From NCBI RefSeq assembly GCF_002632465.1, contig NZ_NIBS01000009.1, forward strand, positions 37,486 through 81,137: a stretch of 43,652 bases of DNA. Direction: 5' to 3'. Of this stretch, positions 20,152 to 28,283 are shown one piece after another (the first letter of the stretch is position 1; the number at the start of each line of letters is the position of its first letter). The DNA is from Xenorhabdus budapestensis (GTDB taxonomy: Bacteria > Pseudomonadota > Gammaproteobacteria > Enterobacterales > Enterobacteriaceae). Below the pieces are notes generated by a model. That model saw only the letters and a program-made list of their open reading frames with translations. It did no database searches and was not told the origin of the DNA. Made by a program: the position numbers and the translations under genes.

Positions 20152-20619
20152 GAGAGGGTCGGTGAATTGGTTAAAGGAAAAGTTGGTCGCGTTTATGGTG
20201 CACTTATGCAGATCTTAACCATCAACAAAGGCATCCCGCTCGGCTACAACTGTGACCTGCAAGAAGATAAACCTATGCTGTGGGACGCCATTAATACCGT
20301 CAAATCGTCTGTCAGTATTAGTCATCGACAGATGATGACATCGATCTACCAATCTGAGCGGGCAACTGAATTATGTTGGAGAAATTTCTCTACGGTTACG
20401 GAATTGGCGAACCTGCTGGTGACTAATAAAAATATTCCTTTCAGGGAAACACACAAGATCAGTAGTATGTTAGTTCGTCAGTTAACAGAAATTCAGTCTG
20501 ATCTACGAAACTTCGACTATATTCAAAAATACTTGGCTGAACACACGATCACTTTAAATATCGCTGAAATAAGTGAGTGTGTATCGCCAGACAAAGTAGT
20601 GCAGAAGGTTGAGGATTAA
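20152..20619 (+). pseudogene. C-terminal fragment of an argininosuccinate lyase (ArgH)-like protein
   Basis: The frame from about 20152 reads VGELVKGKVGRVYGAL, then KGIPLGYNCDLQEDKPMLWD and ATELANLLVTNKNIPFRE. These correspond to the signature downstream of the catalytic serine loop of the fumarase/aspartase superfamily ArgH branch (compare GKTGRVYG and LPLAYNKDMQEDKE in true ArgH). About 280-300 N-terminal residues are absent. Residues upstream of the junction in the same frame come from antisense of the quinone oxidoreductase. The C-terminus (VSPDKVVQKVED) is close to natural. Divergence from housekeeping ArgH suggests a paralogue from an accessory amino-acid pathway, but this is inference. 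A truncated LysE-type exporter follows. Confidence 0.8.
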
Positions 20620-20781
20620 AACCGAACCAATTAAAGTACAGAGCAAAATATTTGAACGGATTATTGCTGAAGTTCATCACAGACCTCTATTTGAATTTAC
20701 AGTAGGTTTGTGGTGATAACTTTATCATCGACTGACTGAAAACCCTTTTTGCTCCACTATATTTAATAACTATTTAATAAT

Positions 20782-21192
20782 ATGACTATTTTCCCTAATG
20801 TTCTCATCAGTCCCTTTTTCGTTGGCCTCGGTCTGATTGTTGCCATTGGTGCACAAAATATCTTTATTATAAAAGTCGGACTGCAAAAGAAGAATGTATT
20901 TCTTACCGCAACAACCGCGGCTACGTGTGATACATTACTGATAGCCCTTGGTACTGTTTTCATGAGTAATTTGGTGCAATTAGTGCCAATGGCCTTATTA
21001 TTCGCAAAGTGGGCTGGTGTTGTGTTCCTGCTGTTTTATAGCCTTAACTCCTTACTCAATGCATTAAGAAAGCATCCGAGAGGCTGGAATGTTCATGAAA
21101 GTCATGCTAACTCTGCTGTATCAAAACTCAGTAAAGGGGTACTGATCCCCACTTTGGCATTTATTTTTCATACCGGGTTAATAACTATGTGA
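20782..21192 (+). pseudogene. Truncated LysE/ArgO-family amino-acid exporter
   Basis: The 136-residue product begins as a typical LysE-family exporter (FVGLGLIVAIGAQNIFIIKV; then TAATTAATCDTLLIALGTVF) with three or four membrane segments. It breaks off after GVLIPTLAFIF, where intact members continue with a WLNPHVYLD-like segment and two or three further helices (usual length about 200). The stop lies within the right half of an ERIC element. The start region has only a weak ribosome site. Following the ArgH-like fragment, it suggests a former operon for making or exporting an arginine-like or related amino acid. Export activity is unlikely with half of the membrane domain lost. Confidence 0.82.
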
Positions 21193-21246
21193 CTGGGGTG
21201 AGCGAGTGAAGCCAACAAAAAAGCAACTTGAAATATAAAATGTATA
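21179..21246 (+). repeat. Right half of an ERIC element
   Basis: ATGTGACTGGGGTGAGCGAG, then GCCAACAAAAAAGCAACTTG and a terminal ATGTATAC match the right half of the enterobacterial repetitive intergenic consensus. The left half is missing and is replaced by lysE coding sequence, marking a deletion or one-sided insertion junction. Confidence 0.75.
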
Positions 21247-21265
21247 CTTGTATGATTTTTAAAGC

Positions 21266-21781
21266 TTATTTAACGCCTTTTTGCTTATTTTTATAATAAG
21301 GGATATATAAATTAAGTGTTCCTCCCCAAAAAATACCATCTGACAAACCACTGGCAAAGCCAAACAGCAAATTAAAGCTCAAAAAATGCATTAAAGTAGG
21401 ATGGATAGCTATTGTAGCGGAAAGAATGAATTTGACGCAGAAAATGATAAGGATCACAATCAACGTTAAAGGGGTGCCCTGACGAATAATTAAATCACTT
21501 TCAGGTTTTTGTCTTAATCGTGGCTGAGAGTTCCATAATTTCCAGCCTATCGCAATACCTGCCAATATACCCACAATAAGCGACAGCAATGCAAAAACCT
21601 GAAAAACCGTTTCATGTAATACGCTGTAAACTGCCCAGATAAAAAACAATATAGGCAATAAAAACAAACGATTGGGATGCATTTCCCTATTGTCTAACGC
21701 CTTAATTCCGCGGAAAACCAAAAAGATAAATAAGAGCCAAACCCATATAGGTGTGTTTTTTATAACCATTAATATCGACAT
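21266..21781 (-). CDS. Predicted small multi-spanning membrane protein (DUF6622-like)
   Basis: This 171-residue protein starts at the ATG at 21781 (MSILMVIKNTPIWVWLLFIF), with AAAGGTGAAAG upstream; an in-frame ATG at 21817 is less likely. It has about five hydrophobic segments (residues 8-20, 36-58, 60-80, 108-130, 132-155), a conserved-looking start NTPIWVWLLFIFLVFRGIKA and a short charged tail NKQKGVK. The pattern recalls a family of uncharacterised bacterial membrane proteins (DUF6622), recalled from memory. No function is known. It stands alone, upstream of a half ERIC and downstream of a small ERIC-like hairpin element. Confidence 0.7.
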   Translation of the reverse strand: MSILMVIKNTPIWVWLLFIFLVFRGIKALDNREMHPNRLFLLPILFFIWAVYSVLHETVFQVFALLSLIVGILAGIAIGWKLWNSQPRLRQKPESDLIIRQGTPLTLIVILIIFCVKFILSATIAIHPTLMHFLSFNLLFGFASGLSDGIFWGGTLNLYIPYYKNKQKGVK

Positions 21782-21798
21782 ATCTTTCACCTTTCTCA

Positions 21799-21858
21799 TA
21801 TACTCTTCAGTTTTCAAGTTACAGCTTTTCTGGCTATATCTTGAAATCTATTGGTATA
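21799..21858. repeat. Miniature ERIC-derived element
   Basis: TTTTCAAGTTACAGC and TATCTTGAAATCTATTGGTA have the terminal sequences of ERIC elements in inverted orientation, with only about a dozen bases between them. The central 60 or more bases of a full ERIC are absent. It resembles the clearer copy at 42195-42260. Confidence 0.6.
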
Positions 21859-21866
21859 AAAAAATT

Positions 21867-21895
21867 AAGAGCCTAATACTATAGGCTCTTATTAT
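21867..21895. terminator. Bidirectional-type hairpin
   Basis: A perfect 9-bp stem AAGAGCCTA / TAGGCTCTT (21867-21875, 21882-21890) is flanked by A/T runs. It lies between the membrane protein start and the VOC gene end and likely terminates the regulator-SRPBCC-VOC transcript coming from the right. Confidence 0.75.
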
Positions 21896-21974
21896 AATTG
21901 TTCCTAAATGGATTCTCTATTTTGCTTATTTTTATTGCTGACAAGCTGCTACACTAAACGATCTTCCATATTCC

Positions 21975-22346
21975 CTAATCCAGAGGACATACCCGAATAA
22001 TATGACCATCGGGATCTTCAACAAGAAAGGTTCGGCCAAACACCTCGGTATGAGGTTCCTGTAAGACTTTAATTGCAGGTTCCTGTTTCCATTTTTCAAA
22101 CAATTTATCGATATCTTCACTGTTTGGTAACATAATACCGATTTCAGAAAATCGTGGAATTGCAAGATCTGGTTTTGTTCCTCCTGACCAAATAGCAAAC
22201 AGCGCTTCTCCATCAGCAGGGAATGCCACATAGCGTGAGCTTACAAATATTGGTTCAGTATTAAAGATCATTTTATAAAACGCGGTTGAACGCTCAATAT
22301 CAGTAACATAAACAAGCTGAAGATTAGGTTTAGCAAATATAGCCAC
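21975..22346 (-). CDS. VOC-superfamily (glyoxalase/bleomycin-resistance fold) protein
   Basis: This 123-residue protein shows the paired beta-alpha-beta-beta-beta pattern of the VOC superfamily (LQLVYVTDIERSTAFYKMIF near the N-terminus; HTEVFGRTFLVEDPDGHIIR near the C-terminus). The second half keeps the DPDGH motif common in these metal-dependent or binding proteins. I choose the GTG at 22346 because AGGGGG lies eight bases upstream; an ATG at 22367 has no such site. It is the last of three minus-strand genes after a WYL regulator and an SRPBCC protein. Substrate unknown; drug binding, detoxification or a simple enzyme are all possible. Confidence 0.8.
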   Translation of the reverse strand: MAIFAKPNLQLVYVTDIERSTAFYKMIFNTEPIFVSSRYVAFPADGEALFAIWSGGTKPDLAIPRFSEIGIMLPNSEDIDKLFEKWKQEPAIKVLQEPHTEVFGRTFLVEDPDGHIIRVCPLD

Positions 22347-22452
22347 GATATTACCCCCTATATTCATTTCATTAAATACATTTTTTATCAGTATTCAGAT
22401 GAAACACTGATATCTCTTTTTTAATTTTTCCCTGGTGGTTCATATTTCTTAT

Positions 22453-22878
22453 TTATTCAACAACTGCTTTCAATCTTAATACTGTTTCAACTAAATCATG
22501 TGTAACTTGTTTAAAGAGATCTTGAGACTGAATAACGGGAGTATTTACATCAGGCTCAAGTGACACCGCCAAATTAATACGGCGCGCTATTTTGTTCTCA
22601 TCAATAATAATTTGATGACAAAACGTTAATATTCCTATGTTCGGTACACTGACCTGATCAGTAAATTCTTTATTTATTTCAATCTTTAAAAGATAGAAAC
22701 GGATCTCTGGCATACCACTTAAGACCATTCTGCCGTATTGTCCGGTTTTTATTTCACCTTCAAATTGAAAAGATTCAAGATCAATTTCCCATTTTCTTCG
22801 TAAGTTAAAATCAACATAATGAGCCCAGATACAAGAGGGTTTGGCATTTACAGAGGAAGAAAAAGCCAAGGTTAACAT
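22453..22878 (-). CDS. SRPBCC (START/polyketide cyclase-like) domain protein
   Basis: This 141-residue protein has the SRPBCC layout: an N-terminal strand, a helical segment with WAHYVDFNLRRKWEIDLE, central strands (GQYGRMVLSGMPEIRFYLLK) and a long C-terminal helix (DLFKQVTHDLVETVLRLKAV). It is a predicted soluble ligand-binding protein; the resemblance to a secretory signal at the N-terminus (LAFSSSVNAKPS) is coincidental to the first strand. GGAGATATTTT precedes the ATG. It lies between the WYL regulator and the VOC gene, all on one strand, suggesting a regulated module. Ligand unknown. Confidence 0.7.
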   Translation of the reverse strand: MLTLAFSSSVNAKPSCIWAHYVDFNLRRKWEIDLESFQFEGEIKTGQYGRMVLSGMPEIRFYLLKIEINKEFTDQVSVPNIGILTFCHQIIIDENKIARRINLAVSLEPDVNTPVIQSQDLFKQVTHDLVETVLRLKAVVE

Positions 22879-22969
22879 AAAATATCTCCAACTAATCTAT
22901 TGAACGTATTACTTAGAATAGTTGTAAAATATCAATACCAAGTGACAGTTTTTGTCAGCAGCCTTCTGG

Positions 22970-23683
22970 TTAGCAAGTTATTTTTTCAAATTCCCGCCAC
23001 TCCTTCAGTAAAGATTGCCTTGAACGAGGGTAACACTGCCTTTCCACCTTCAGACTCATTATTCTGTCTGACCTGAAATGACGGAATGCTTCTCGTAATT
23101 CACACCAACCAATTACGATACTGATATTTTCAAAGTACCCCAACGCGAATGGCCAAATCGTTCTTTCAGACTCATTATCTTTTAGATCTAAATAAACGAA
23201 GGTAACTTTAAGCCTGGTACGGATCGCCTGCCTTATAGACTGAATATCGATCACGGGTTGAATAGTTGTTGCCGCTGGCCCAATTAATAAAGTATTGTTC
23301 TCTAAAAGTTGCTTCAATTCTGTTGGGATAACAGCCGCAATTTTACTGACAACGCTGTTTGCCGATTCTCTTAGTTGTGGATCAGCACGCTTGGCTACCC
23401 AATTGGCGCCTAATGCCAGTGCTTCTATTTCATTTTGAGTAAACATTAGTGGCGGCAAAACAAAACCCGGTCTCAAGACATACCCTATTCCCGGCTCACC
23501 TTCGATAATCGCGCCCTGCTCCTGCAAAGTAGCAATATCCCGATAAAGTGTTCTTAAACTAATATTCATTTTTTGTGCCAATACTTTCCCCTGCACAGGA
23601 AAATGATAACTACGTAACATTTCCATTAGAGATAATAAACGCTGTGCTCTGGACAATTCTCTATTCCTATTTAATTTGTTCAA
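22970..23683 (-). CDS. YafY-family HTH/WYL-domain transcriptional regulator
   Basis: This 237-residue regulator has an N-terminal HTH_11 winged helix (residues 12-66, RAQRLLSLMEML to SLRTLYRDIATLQEQGA) and a WYL sensing domain (about 146-212, with IWPFALGYFENISIVIGWCE and EAFRHFRSDRI). This matches the YafY/DeoR-like group that often controls neighbouring VOC or stress genes. The WYL triad itself is replaced, as in many YafY members. About 90 bases separate it from the SRPBCC gene. Its effector is unknown; ligands such as c-di-GMP, single-stranded DNA or small metabolites are known for other WYL proteins. Its decayed neighbour at 23812 suggests it sits on the edge of a degrading region. Confidence 0.85.
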   Translation of the reverse strand: MNKLNRNRELSRAQRLLSLMEMLRSYHFPVQGKVLAQKMNISLRTLYRDIATLQEQGAIIEGEPGIGYVLRPGFVLPPLMFTQNEIEALALGANWVAKRADPQLRESANSVVSKIAAVIPTELKQLLENNTLLIGPAATTIQPVIDIQSIRQAIRTRLKVTFVYLDLKDNESERTIWPFALGYFENISIVIGWCELREAFRHFRSDRIMSLKVERQCYPRSRQSLLKEWREFEKITC

Positions 23684-23811
23684 AATAATCTAATAAATCA
23701 TAAGCCAATTACTGAAATTAACTCAACTGAAACGCTGAAAGCATAATAGCCCTGCTTAAATAAACAAGGCTATTTATGTTTAAGTATATCTTGTGTATCT
23801 ACCTGGCCTGA

Positions 23812-24356
23812 TCAAGCTGTCACTAGTGGACGACGCCCTTTCCAAGGCATTGCTTGCTCCAGTTGTGCAGAAACCTGAAGCACTGTGGCTTCATCACCAT
23901 AGCGGCCGACGAGTTGTATACCGATAGGACGCCCGCGGGATGGTTTCAGCCCCACAACGCCGCAACAGGAGGCAGGGATCCGGATAGAGCCTGCTCCGTC
24001 ACTGGCTTCTCCGATGGGAACAATGCGGGCAGCAACGGCCGCTGCCGTACCACCGATAGACCCTCCGGCAGTAATGCCTTCTTTGCCGGTGTACCTTTCC
24101 ATTGAGTAACCAGTTCTTTAAGTAAGAATGGTACACCGGCAAAGAGGGCATTATGATCGACAGAAGCAGCGGCCTCTCTGCCAAGATCATATAGCTTGTG
24201 GACTACAGCATTAAGCTCAGGATTAAGTCGTTCAATACACGTAACAGCCGCTTCCACCAGTTCCACAGGTGTTACCTCCCCCTGCTTCACCAACTTGGCT
24301 AAATCAAGCGCATCCGATTCCGTGTAGGTGTTAATAAGACTTTCAGTTACAGTCAT
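23812..24356 (-). pseudogene. Amidase-signature family pseudogene (internally deleted, frameshifted)
   Basis: The N-terminal frame from 24356 reads MTVTESLINTYTESDALDLA, then [19 protein letters not shown]. Coding similarity continues in another frame (23812-24102) as [20 protein letters not shown] and [20 protein letters not shown], then [18 protein letters not shown]. These are pieces of an amidase-signature enzyme of the type fused as GSSGG...[11 protein letters not shown]. At least two segments are missing: between WKGTP and the GG(S)SGG motif (the lysine-serine nucleophile spacing is lost), and the long middle part between LKPSRGR and PIGIQL. About 180 residues remain of roughly 450-500. 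The gene is dead. A large quasi-palindrome at the first breakpoint is listed separately. Confidence 0.85.
24076..24149. repeat. Quasi-palindrome inside amidase pseudogene
   Basis: Arms 24076-24099 and 24126-24149 are inverse copies with 22 of 24 bases matching, separated by 26 bases. One arm encodes the ALFAGVPF segment of the amidase; the other lies at the junction where homology jumps. This pattern is expected from template switching during repair or from deletion at a hairpin. Confidence 0.7.
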
Positions 24357-24692
24357 ACTCCCTCCTATCGAATAGAGACAAATCTACTTGTAATACTTAT
24401 CGCTTTATCTATTTCATATTATATTGGTCTATACTTTTTATTTTCCGAATTGTACCTTTATGAATTGTAACTTGTAATTTTTAGATATATTCAACCAAAT
24501 TTATATATGAATTATAAATAAAGACCTTTTCAGCCGATTTAGGCTAGGACTATCTTATTTATTGTCAATGGCGGGCTTAACAGGCATGAGATGACTTATT
24601 TTTATAATTATATTTTCCCGCACATAAACATTTGACATTACACTTTATATTAATAAAACTAACGGTTTTACCTCTAAAGGATTTAGGGAACA
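24357..24692. other. 336-bp AT-rich spacer before the CDP-alcohol phosphatidyltransferase gene
   Basis: No coding frame is convincing. The stretch is very AT-rich and should contain the promoter of the gene at 24693. A small palindrome AGCC-GATTTA-GGCT lies near 24532-24545. The ribosome site AAAGGATTTAGGG precedes the downstream ATG. Confidence 0.5.
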
Positions 24693-25316
24693 ATGACTAT
24701 ATATGATTTAAAACCCCGTTTTCAGAACCTGTTGCGCCCTATCGTCATTCATCTTCATCGGCGAGAATGCACAGCCAATCAGGTCACATTGACTGCGCTG
24801 TTTTTGTCAATTTTTATTGGCTTGTTACTAAGTTTGTTTCCCTCTCCCCATCTCTATTGGATCCTGCCTATTTTTCTTTTTATTCGTATGGCACTGAATG
24901 CCATTGATGGCATGTTGGCGCGGGAACACAACCAAAAATCTCATTTGGGAGCCATTTATAATGAATTGGGGGATATCATTTCTGATGTGGCTCTTTATCT
25001 CCCTTTTTGTTTTTTACCTCATGTCAACAGTATCAGTCTGCTGCTTATTCTGTTTCTTACCATTCTGACTGAATTTATTGGCATATTGGCGCAAACAATC
25101 GGCGCATCACGGCGTTATGACGGTCCGATGGGGAAAAGTGACCGGGCTTTTGTCTTTGGGGTTTATGGATTGGTTATTGCAATTTTTCCCTCAGCTTTAG
25201 ATTGGAGCAGTTATTTGTTTCCTATTGTAGCCATTTTACTCTTGATAACTTGCTATAACCGGGTCGTCAGAGCACTAAATGAAATCAGGCTGATCGAACA
25301 ATCACAATCCAAATAG
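24693..25316 (+). CDS. ynjF: YnjF-type CDP-alcohol phosphatidyltransferase
   Basis: This 207-residue membrane protein has the CDP-alcohol phosphatidyltransferase motif as IDGMLAREHN...LGAIYNELGDIISD: D72, G73, A76, R77, G86, D94 and D98. The position of the third classical aspartate is N90, which I recall as normal in the YnjF subgroup (E. coli YnjF about 206 residues). Six or so membrane helices follow. Such enzymes move a phospholipid head-group alcohol onto CDP-diacylglycerol; the acceptor for YnjF is not known. The remnant of a hydrolase/methyltransferase gene follows 9 bases later, suggesting that a longer lipid operon once existed here. Confidence 0.85.
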   Translation: MTIYDLKPRFQNLLRPIVIHLHRRECTANQVTLTALFLSIFIGLLLSLFPSPHLYWILPIFLFIRMALNAIDGMLAREHNQKSHLGAIYNELGDIISDVALYLPFCFLPHVNSISLLLILFLTILTEFIGILAQTIGASRRYDGPMGKSDRAFVFGVYGLVIAIFPSALDWSSYLFPIVAILLLITCYNRVVRALNEIRLIEQSQSK

Positions 25317-25324
25317 GCTTTCAC

Positions 25325-25408
25325 ATGATGCAGACATTCAATCAGCACATTGTTGAAAAACACTATTTCACCACATCTGATAATATTTCTCTGTTTTATC
25401 GTTACTAG
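25325..25408 (+). pseudogene. 5' remnant of alpha/beta-hydrolase (hydrolase/methyltransferase) gene
   Basis: The 27-residue frame MMQTFNQHIVEKHYFTTSDN then ISLFYRY and a stop resembles the N-terminus of the bifunctional alpha/beta-hydrolase/SAM-methyltransferase proteins that often follow YnjF-type genes (motif FTTSDN-SLFYRYW). Everything after RY is gone. The match is from memory of that family and rests on one short motif. Confidence 0.55.
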
Positions 25409-25495
25409 TCACCGCCGTAAATAGCAGATTTACGGCTCATCTCATTGAATTAATTTCTCCAATGGTTTTAGTATCGACTCAACAACACTAACATC

Positions 25496-25705
25496 TCATT
25501 GATATGACAAGCCATAATCCCATTTTTGATTGAATGTTTCTTTATTATAGGTTTTAAATAATCTATCCCATACCAAAAATATAAAAGCATAATTTGTGTT
25601 ATTATTTTCGGGTAATTTATCATGATGAGGTTCATGCTCAATAAACGAACAAGTATAAAAATACTGAACACATTCTTTCACTGTGAAATTATTAAAAAAC
25701 ACCAT
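25496..25705 (-). pseudogene. Remnant of a sterol-desaturase / fatty-acid hydroxylase superfamily protein
   Basis: The 69-residue minus-strand frame contains FIEHEPHHDKLPENNNTNYA and FIFLVWDRLFKTYNK, matching the C-terminal HxxHH-type histidine box plus the NYG...WDRLFGTY motif of integral-membrane di-iron fatty acid hydroxylases. The upstream membrane helices and earlier histidine boxes are missing. No ribosome site is evident, and the frame ends in LSYQ without the usual C-terminal tail. It is a fragment. Confidence 0.6.
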
Positions 25706-25853
25706 TCATTTGATTTTTATTTATTCAACGCTAATCTATCAGATAACTTTTTGACGTATAACACCTTTATTAGACGATAAAAGCAGTATCCTTGTACTAA
25801 TTACTTATTTTAGTCCACTGTGTGGGCAGCTTATTTTTAGGTCTTATATTAAA

Positions 25854-27596
25854 ATGAATACTCGTAAAATTAATGGCATACGGTTATTTAGTGCGTTTAT
25901 TGACTCCTGTTGGAAGGAATCTTATTCTTTTTCCCGTTTTATCAAAGATGCTATTGCCGGGATCACTGTTGGTGTTATTGCCATTCCTCTGGCAATGGCT
26001 CTGGCAATAGGGAGTGGAGTTGCACCTCAATATGGGCTGTATACAGCCGCCATCGCGGGTATGATTATTGCCATTACAGGCGGTTCACGTTATAGCGTTT
26101 CCGGACCAACGGCTGCTTTTGTGGTCATTCTTTATCCTGTATCACAGCAATTTGGTTTGAGTGGCTTGCTGATAGCAACACTTATGTCTGGTATTATCCT
26201 GATTGTGATGGGATTAGCACGTTTTGGTCGGCTTATTGAGTACATCCCTCTATCCGTTACACTTGGATTTACTTCTGGTATTGCTATCACCATCGCCACA
26301 ATGCAGATACAAAATTTCTTTGGCCTGCAACTCACCCATATCCCCGAAAATTATATTGATAAAATTATTGCTCTCTCTCAATCTCTCCCTTCATTTCAGT
26401 TGAGTGATACGCTTATTGGCCTTACCACTCTTCTGATACTGATTTTCTGGCCTAAATTAGGCTTCAAGTTACCAGGTCATCTACCTGCCTTGGCTGCGGG
26501 CACAGCTATAATGGGATTGATGCACCTATTGGGGCATGATGTCGCCACTATCGGCTCTTCGTTTAGTTACACACTGGAGGATGGAACACAAGGTCAGGGC
26601 ATTCCGCCAATCCTTCCTCAATTTGTACTGCCATGGAATTTACCTGGTTCAAGTTCTTCCGATATTAGCTGGAATACCGTCTCTGCGTTACTGCCCGCAG
26701 CCTTTTCAATGGCTATGCTGGGTGCTATTGAATCATTATTATGTGCAGTCATTCTTGACGGCATGACAGGGGAAAAACATCACTCCAACAGCGAGCTACT
26801 TGGACAGGGATTAGGTAATATTGTTGCACCTTTTTTTGGAGGCATTACTGCAACTGCAGCTATTGCCCGCTCAGCCGCCAATGTGCGTGCAGGTGCAACC
26901 TCCCCTATTGCCACAGTCATTCACTCCTTGCTGGTATTATTGGCACTGTTATTTTTGGCCCCAATGCTCTCATACTTACCTTTAGCGGCAATGTCTGCGA
27001 TTTTACTGATCGTGGCCTGGAATATGAGTGAAGCTCACAAGGTTGTGGATTTAATTCGTCATGCCCCCAGAGATGACATCGTGGTGATGCTGCTGTGTCT
27101 GTCATTAACGGTGTTGTTTGATATGGTGATAGCAATTACTGTTGGCATTGTTCTGGCATCACTTCTGTTTATGCGCAAAATTGCCAACATGACCCGAATT
27201 AGTACCTCAGCAATGACAGATACTGAACAGGGGTTATTAGTTGTCCGGATTAACGGCCCTCTTTTCTTCGCTGCTGCCGAGCGCATTTTTACTGAATTGA
27301 AAGAAAAAAGTGCGGAATATCAGATCATTATTATGCAGTGGGATGCTGTCCCTGTTCTGGATGCCGGCGGGCTACATGCTTTTCAGGGTTTTGTGCGCGA
27401 AATGGCGAAAGAACAGAAGCACGTTGTAGTCTGTGACATTCCTTTCCAACCATTGAAAACACTGGCAAGAGCAAAAATCGTACCCATTGAGAGACAACTT
27501 AGTTTTTATGCTACCTTACCCAAAGCATTAAAAGAGATGAAGTTTAATTATTCTCCTGAAATTTGTATTTCAGCAGAAAAAACCAGCCATTGTTAA
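25854..27596 (+). CDS. dauA: DauA (YchM), C4-dicarboxylate transporter of the SulP/SLC26 family
   Basis: This 580-residue protein (E. coli DauA about 550-560) has the SulP membrane domain of about 14 segments ([14 protein letters not shown] start at [59 protein letters not shown]) and a C-terminal cytoplasmic STAS domain (about residues 461-560, with [14 protein letters not shown] and [15 protein letters not shown]). E. coli DauA takes up succinate and other C4-dicarboxylates aerobically at acidic pH. The ATG at 25854 begins an N-terminus like E. coli. In E. coli dauA lies next to prs; here it lies about 8 kb away in an accessory region, so it has moved or the intervening DNA was inserted. 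A tail of about 20 extra residues follows the STAS domain. Confidence 0.93.
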   Translation: MNTRKINGIRLFSAFIDSCWKESYSFSRFIKDAIAGITVGVIAIPLAMALAIGSGVAPQYGLYTAAIAGMIIAITGGSRYSVSGPTAAFVVILYPVSQQFGLSGLLIATLMSGIILIVMGLARFGRLIEYIPLSVTLGFTSGIAITIATMQIQNFFGLQLTHIPENYIDKIIALSQSLPSFQLSDTLIGLTTLLILIFWPKLGFKLPGHLPALAAGTAIMGLMHLLGHDVATIGSSFSYTLEDGTQGQGIPPILPQFVLPWNLPGSSSSDISWNTVSALLPAAFSMAMLGAIESLLCAVILDGMTGEKHHSNSELLGQGLGNIVAPFFGGITATAAIARSAANVRAGATSPIATVIHSLLVLLALLFLAPMLSYLPLAAMSAILLIVAWNMSEAHKVVDLIRHAPRDDIVVMLLCLSLTVLFDMVIAITVGIVLASLLFMRKIANMTRISTSAMTDTEQGLLVVRINGPLFFAAAERIFTELKEKSAEYQIIIMQWDAVPVLDAGGLHAFQGFVREMAKEQKHVVVCDIPFQPLKTLARAKIVPIERQLSFYATLPKALKEMKFNYSPEICISAEKTSHC

Positions 27597-27905
27597 GATT
27601 CTTTTGGTTTATCCAAATAGGCATCAAACTGATTCAGTGGAACCATTTTTTTACGGGGTTGTCCATAACATTCATTGCTTTAGCGGCTTAAACTATCTGG
27701 GGTGACAACAATCTTGACAATTACCGTTTATAGCCTATCTTTAATAATACACCTTCATTCCACACTTCATTCATAATTTATTGCTTTCATTAAGAACTAA
27801 CGTGTGTGCAAAATACATATAAACACTTAGAGTTCAAAATATTATAGATATAGCTGCGGAATGTCGGATGTAAAGTTTCTATTTTTCACTATTAAGGGAA
27901 ACATC
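27597..27905. other. 309-bp region between dauA and the orphan pair
   Basis: No intact gene. On the minus strand a short stop-to-stop frame (about 27597-27683) reads CYGQPRKKMVPLNQFDAYLD and ends opposite the dauA stop; I do not recognise it and it has no start. The right part is AT-rich and probably carries the promoter of the gene at 27906. An AAGGGAA ribosome site lies just before its ATG. Confidence 0.4.
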
Positions 27906-28238
27906 ATGGAAAGAACATTTTATAACAATGCAGAAATACCTATTATTGTAGTTCTTAGGGGAGACTATCTGGACTCTAGCAGTATTGCTTCAGTCTTCAA
28001 GAAAATAATCCAACCTAAAGAAACAGTAACTTTTTCCGTTCATGGAGACTATATATCGAGACTTGAGTTTATTGTAGACCAGGAGGAAATTGAATTTAAT
28101 ATGAGTTTAAGAGTTCTGGAGAAAGTGCCGAAAATAACTAATCTTTTAAAATATGAAAAATTCGTTCTTAATTATAAGGAAATAAATGAAATTATTCCAC
28201 CTGAATATTTTCAGATTTCTATAATTCCAATGATTTAA
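27906..28238 (+). CDS. Orphan beta-rich small protein A
   Basis: This predicted 110-residue protein starts MERTFYNNAEIPIIVVLRGD behind AAGGGAA; an in-frame ATG at 27861 lacks a ribosome site. I do not recognise it. It has alternating hydrophobic strands, no signal peptide, no cysteine and no membrane helix, suggesting a soluble beta-sandwich. The pattern E-VTFSV...ISRLEF...LNYKEINEI aligns loosely with orphan protein B immediately downstream (VSFKI...VTGIEF...LHQGRDVEF), so they may be diverged tandem duplicates. Both genes are AT-rich. The gap to B is 45 bases with a good ribosome site, suggesting co-transcription. Function unknown. Confidence 0.7.
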   Translation: MERTFYNNAEIPIIVVLRGDYLDSSSIASVFKKIIQPKETVTFSVHGDYISRLEFIVDQEEIEFNMSLRVLEKVPKITNLLKYEKFVLNYKEINEIIPPEYFQISIIPMI

Positions 28239-28283
28239 TCACAATATAATATCGCTTAACATAACTAACAGGGGAGTTATGAA

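Noticed and set aside
25468-25671. 67-residue minus-strand frame overlapping the desaturase remnant
   Set aside because: It is the other frame of the same stretch and lacks the histidine motif; only the 25496-25705 frame shows family similarity.
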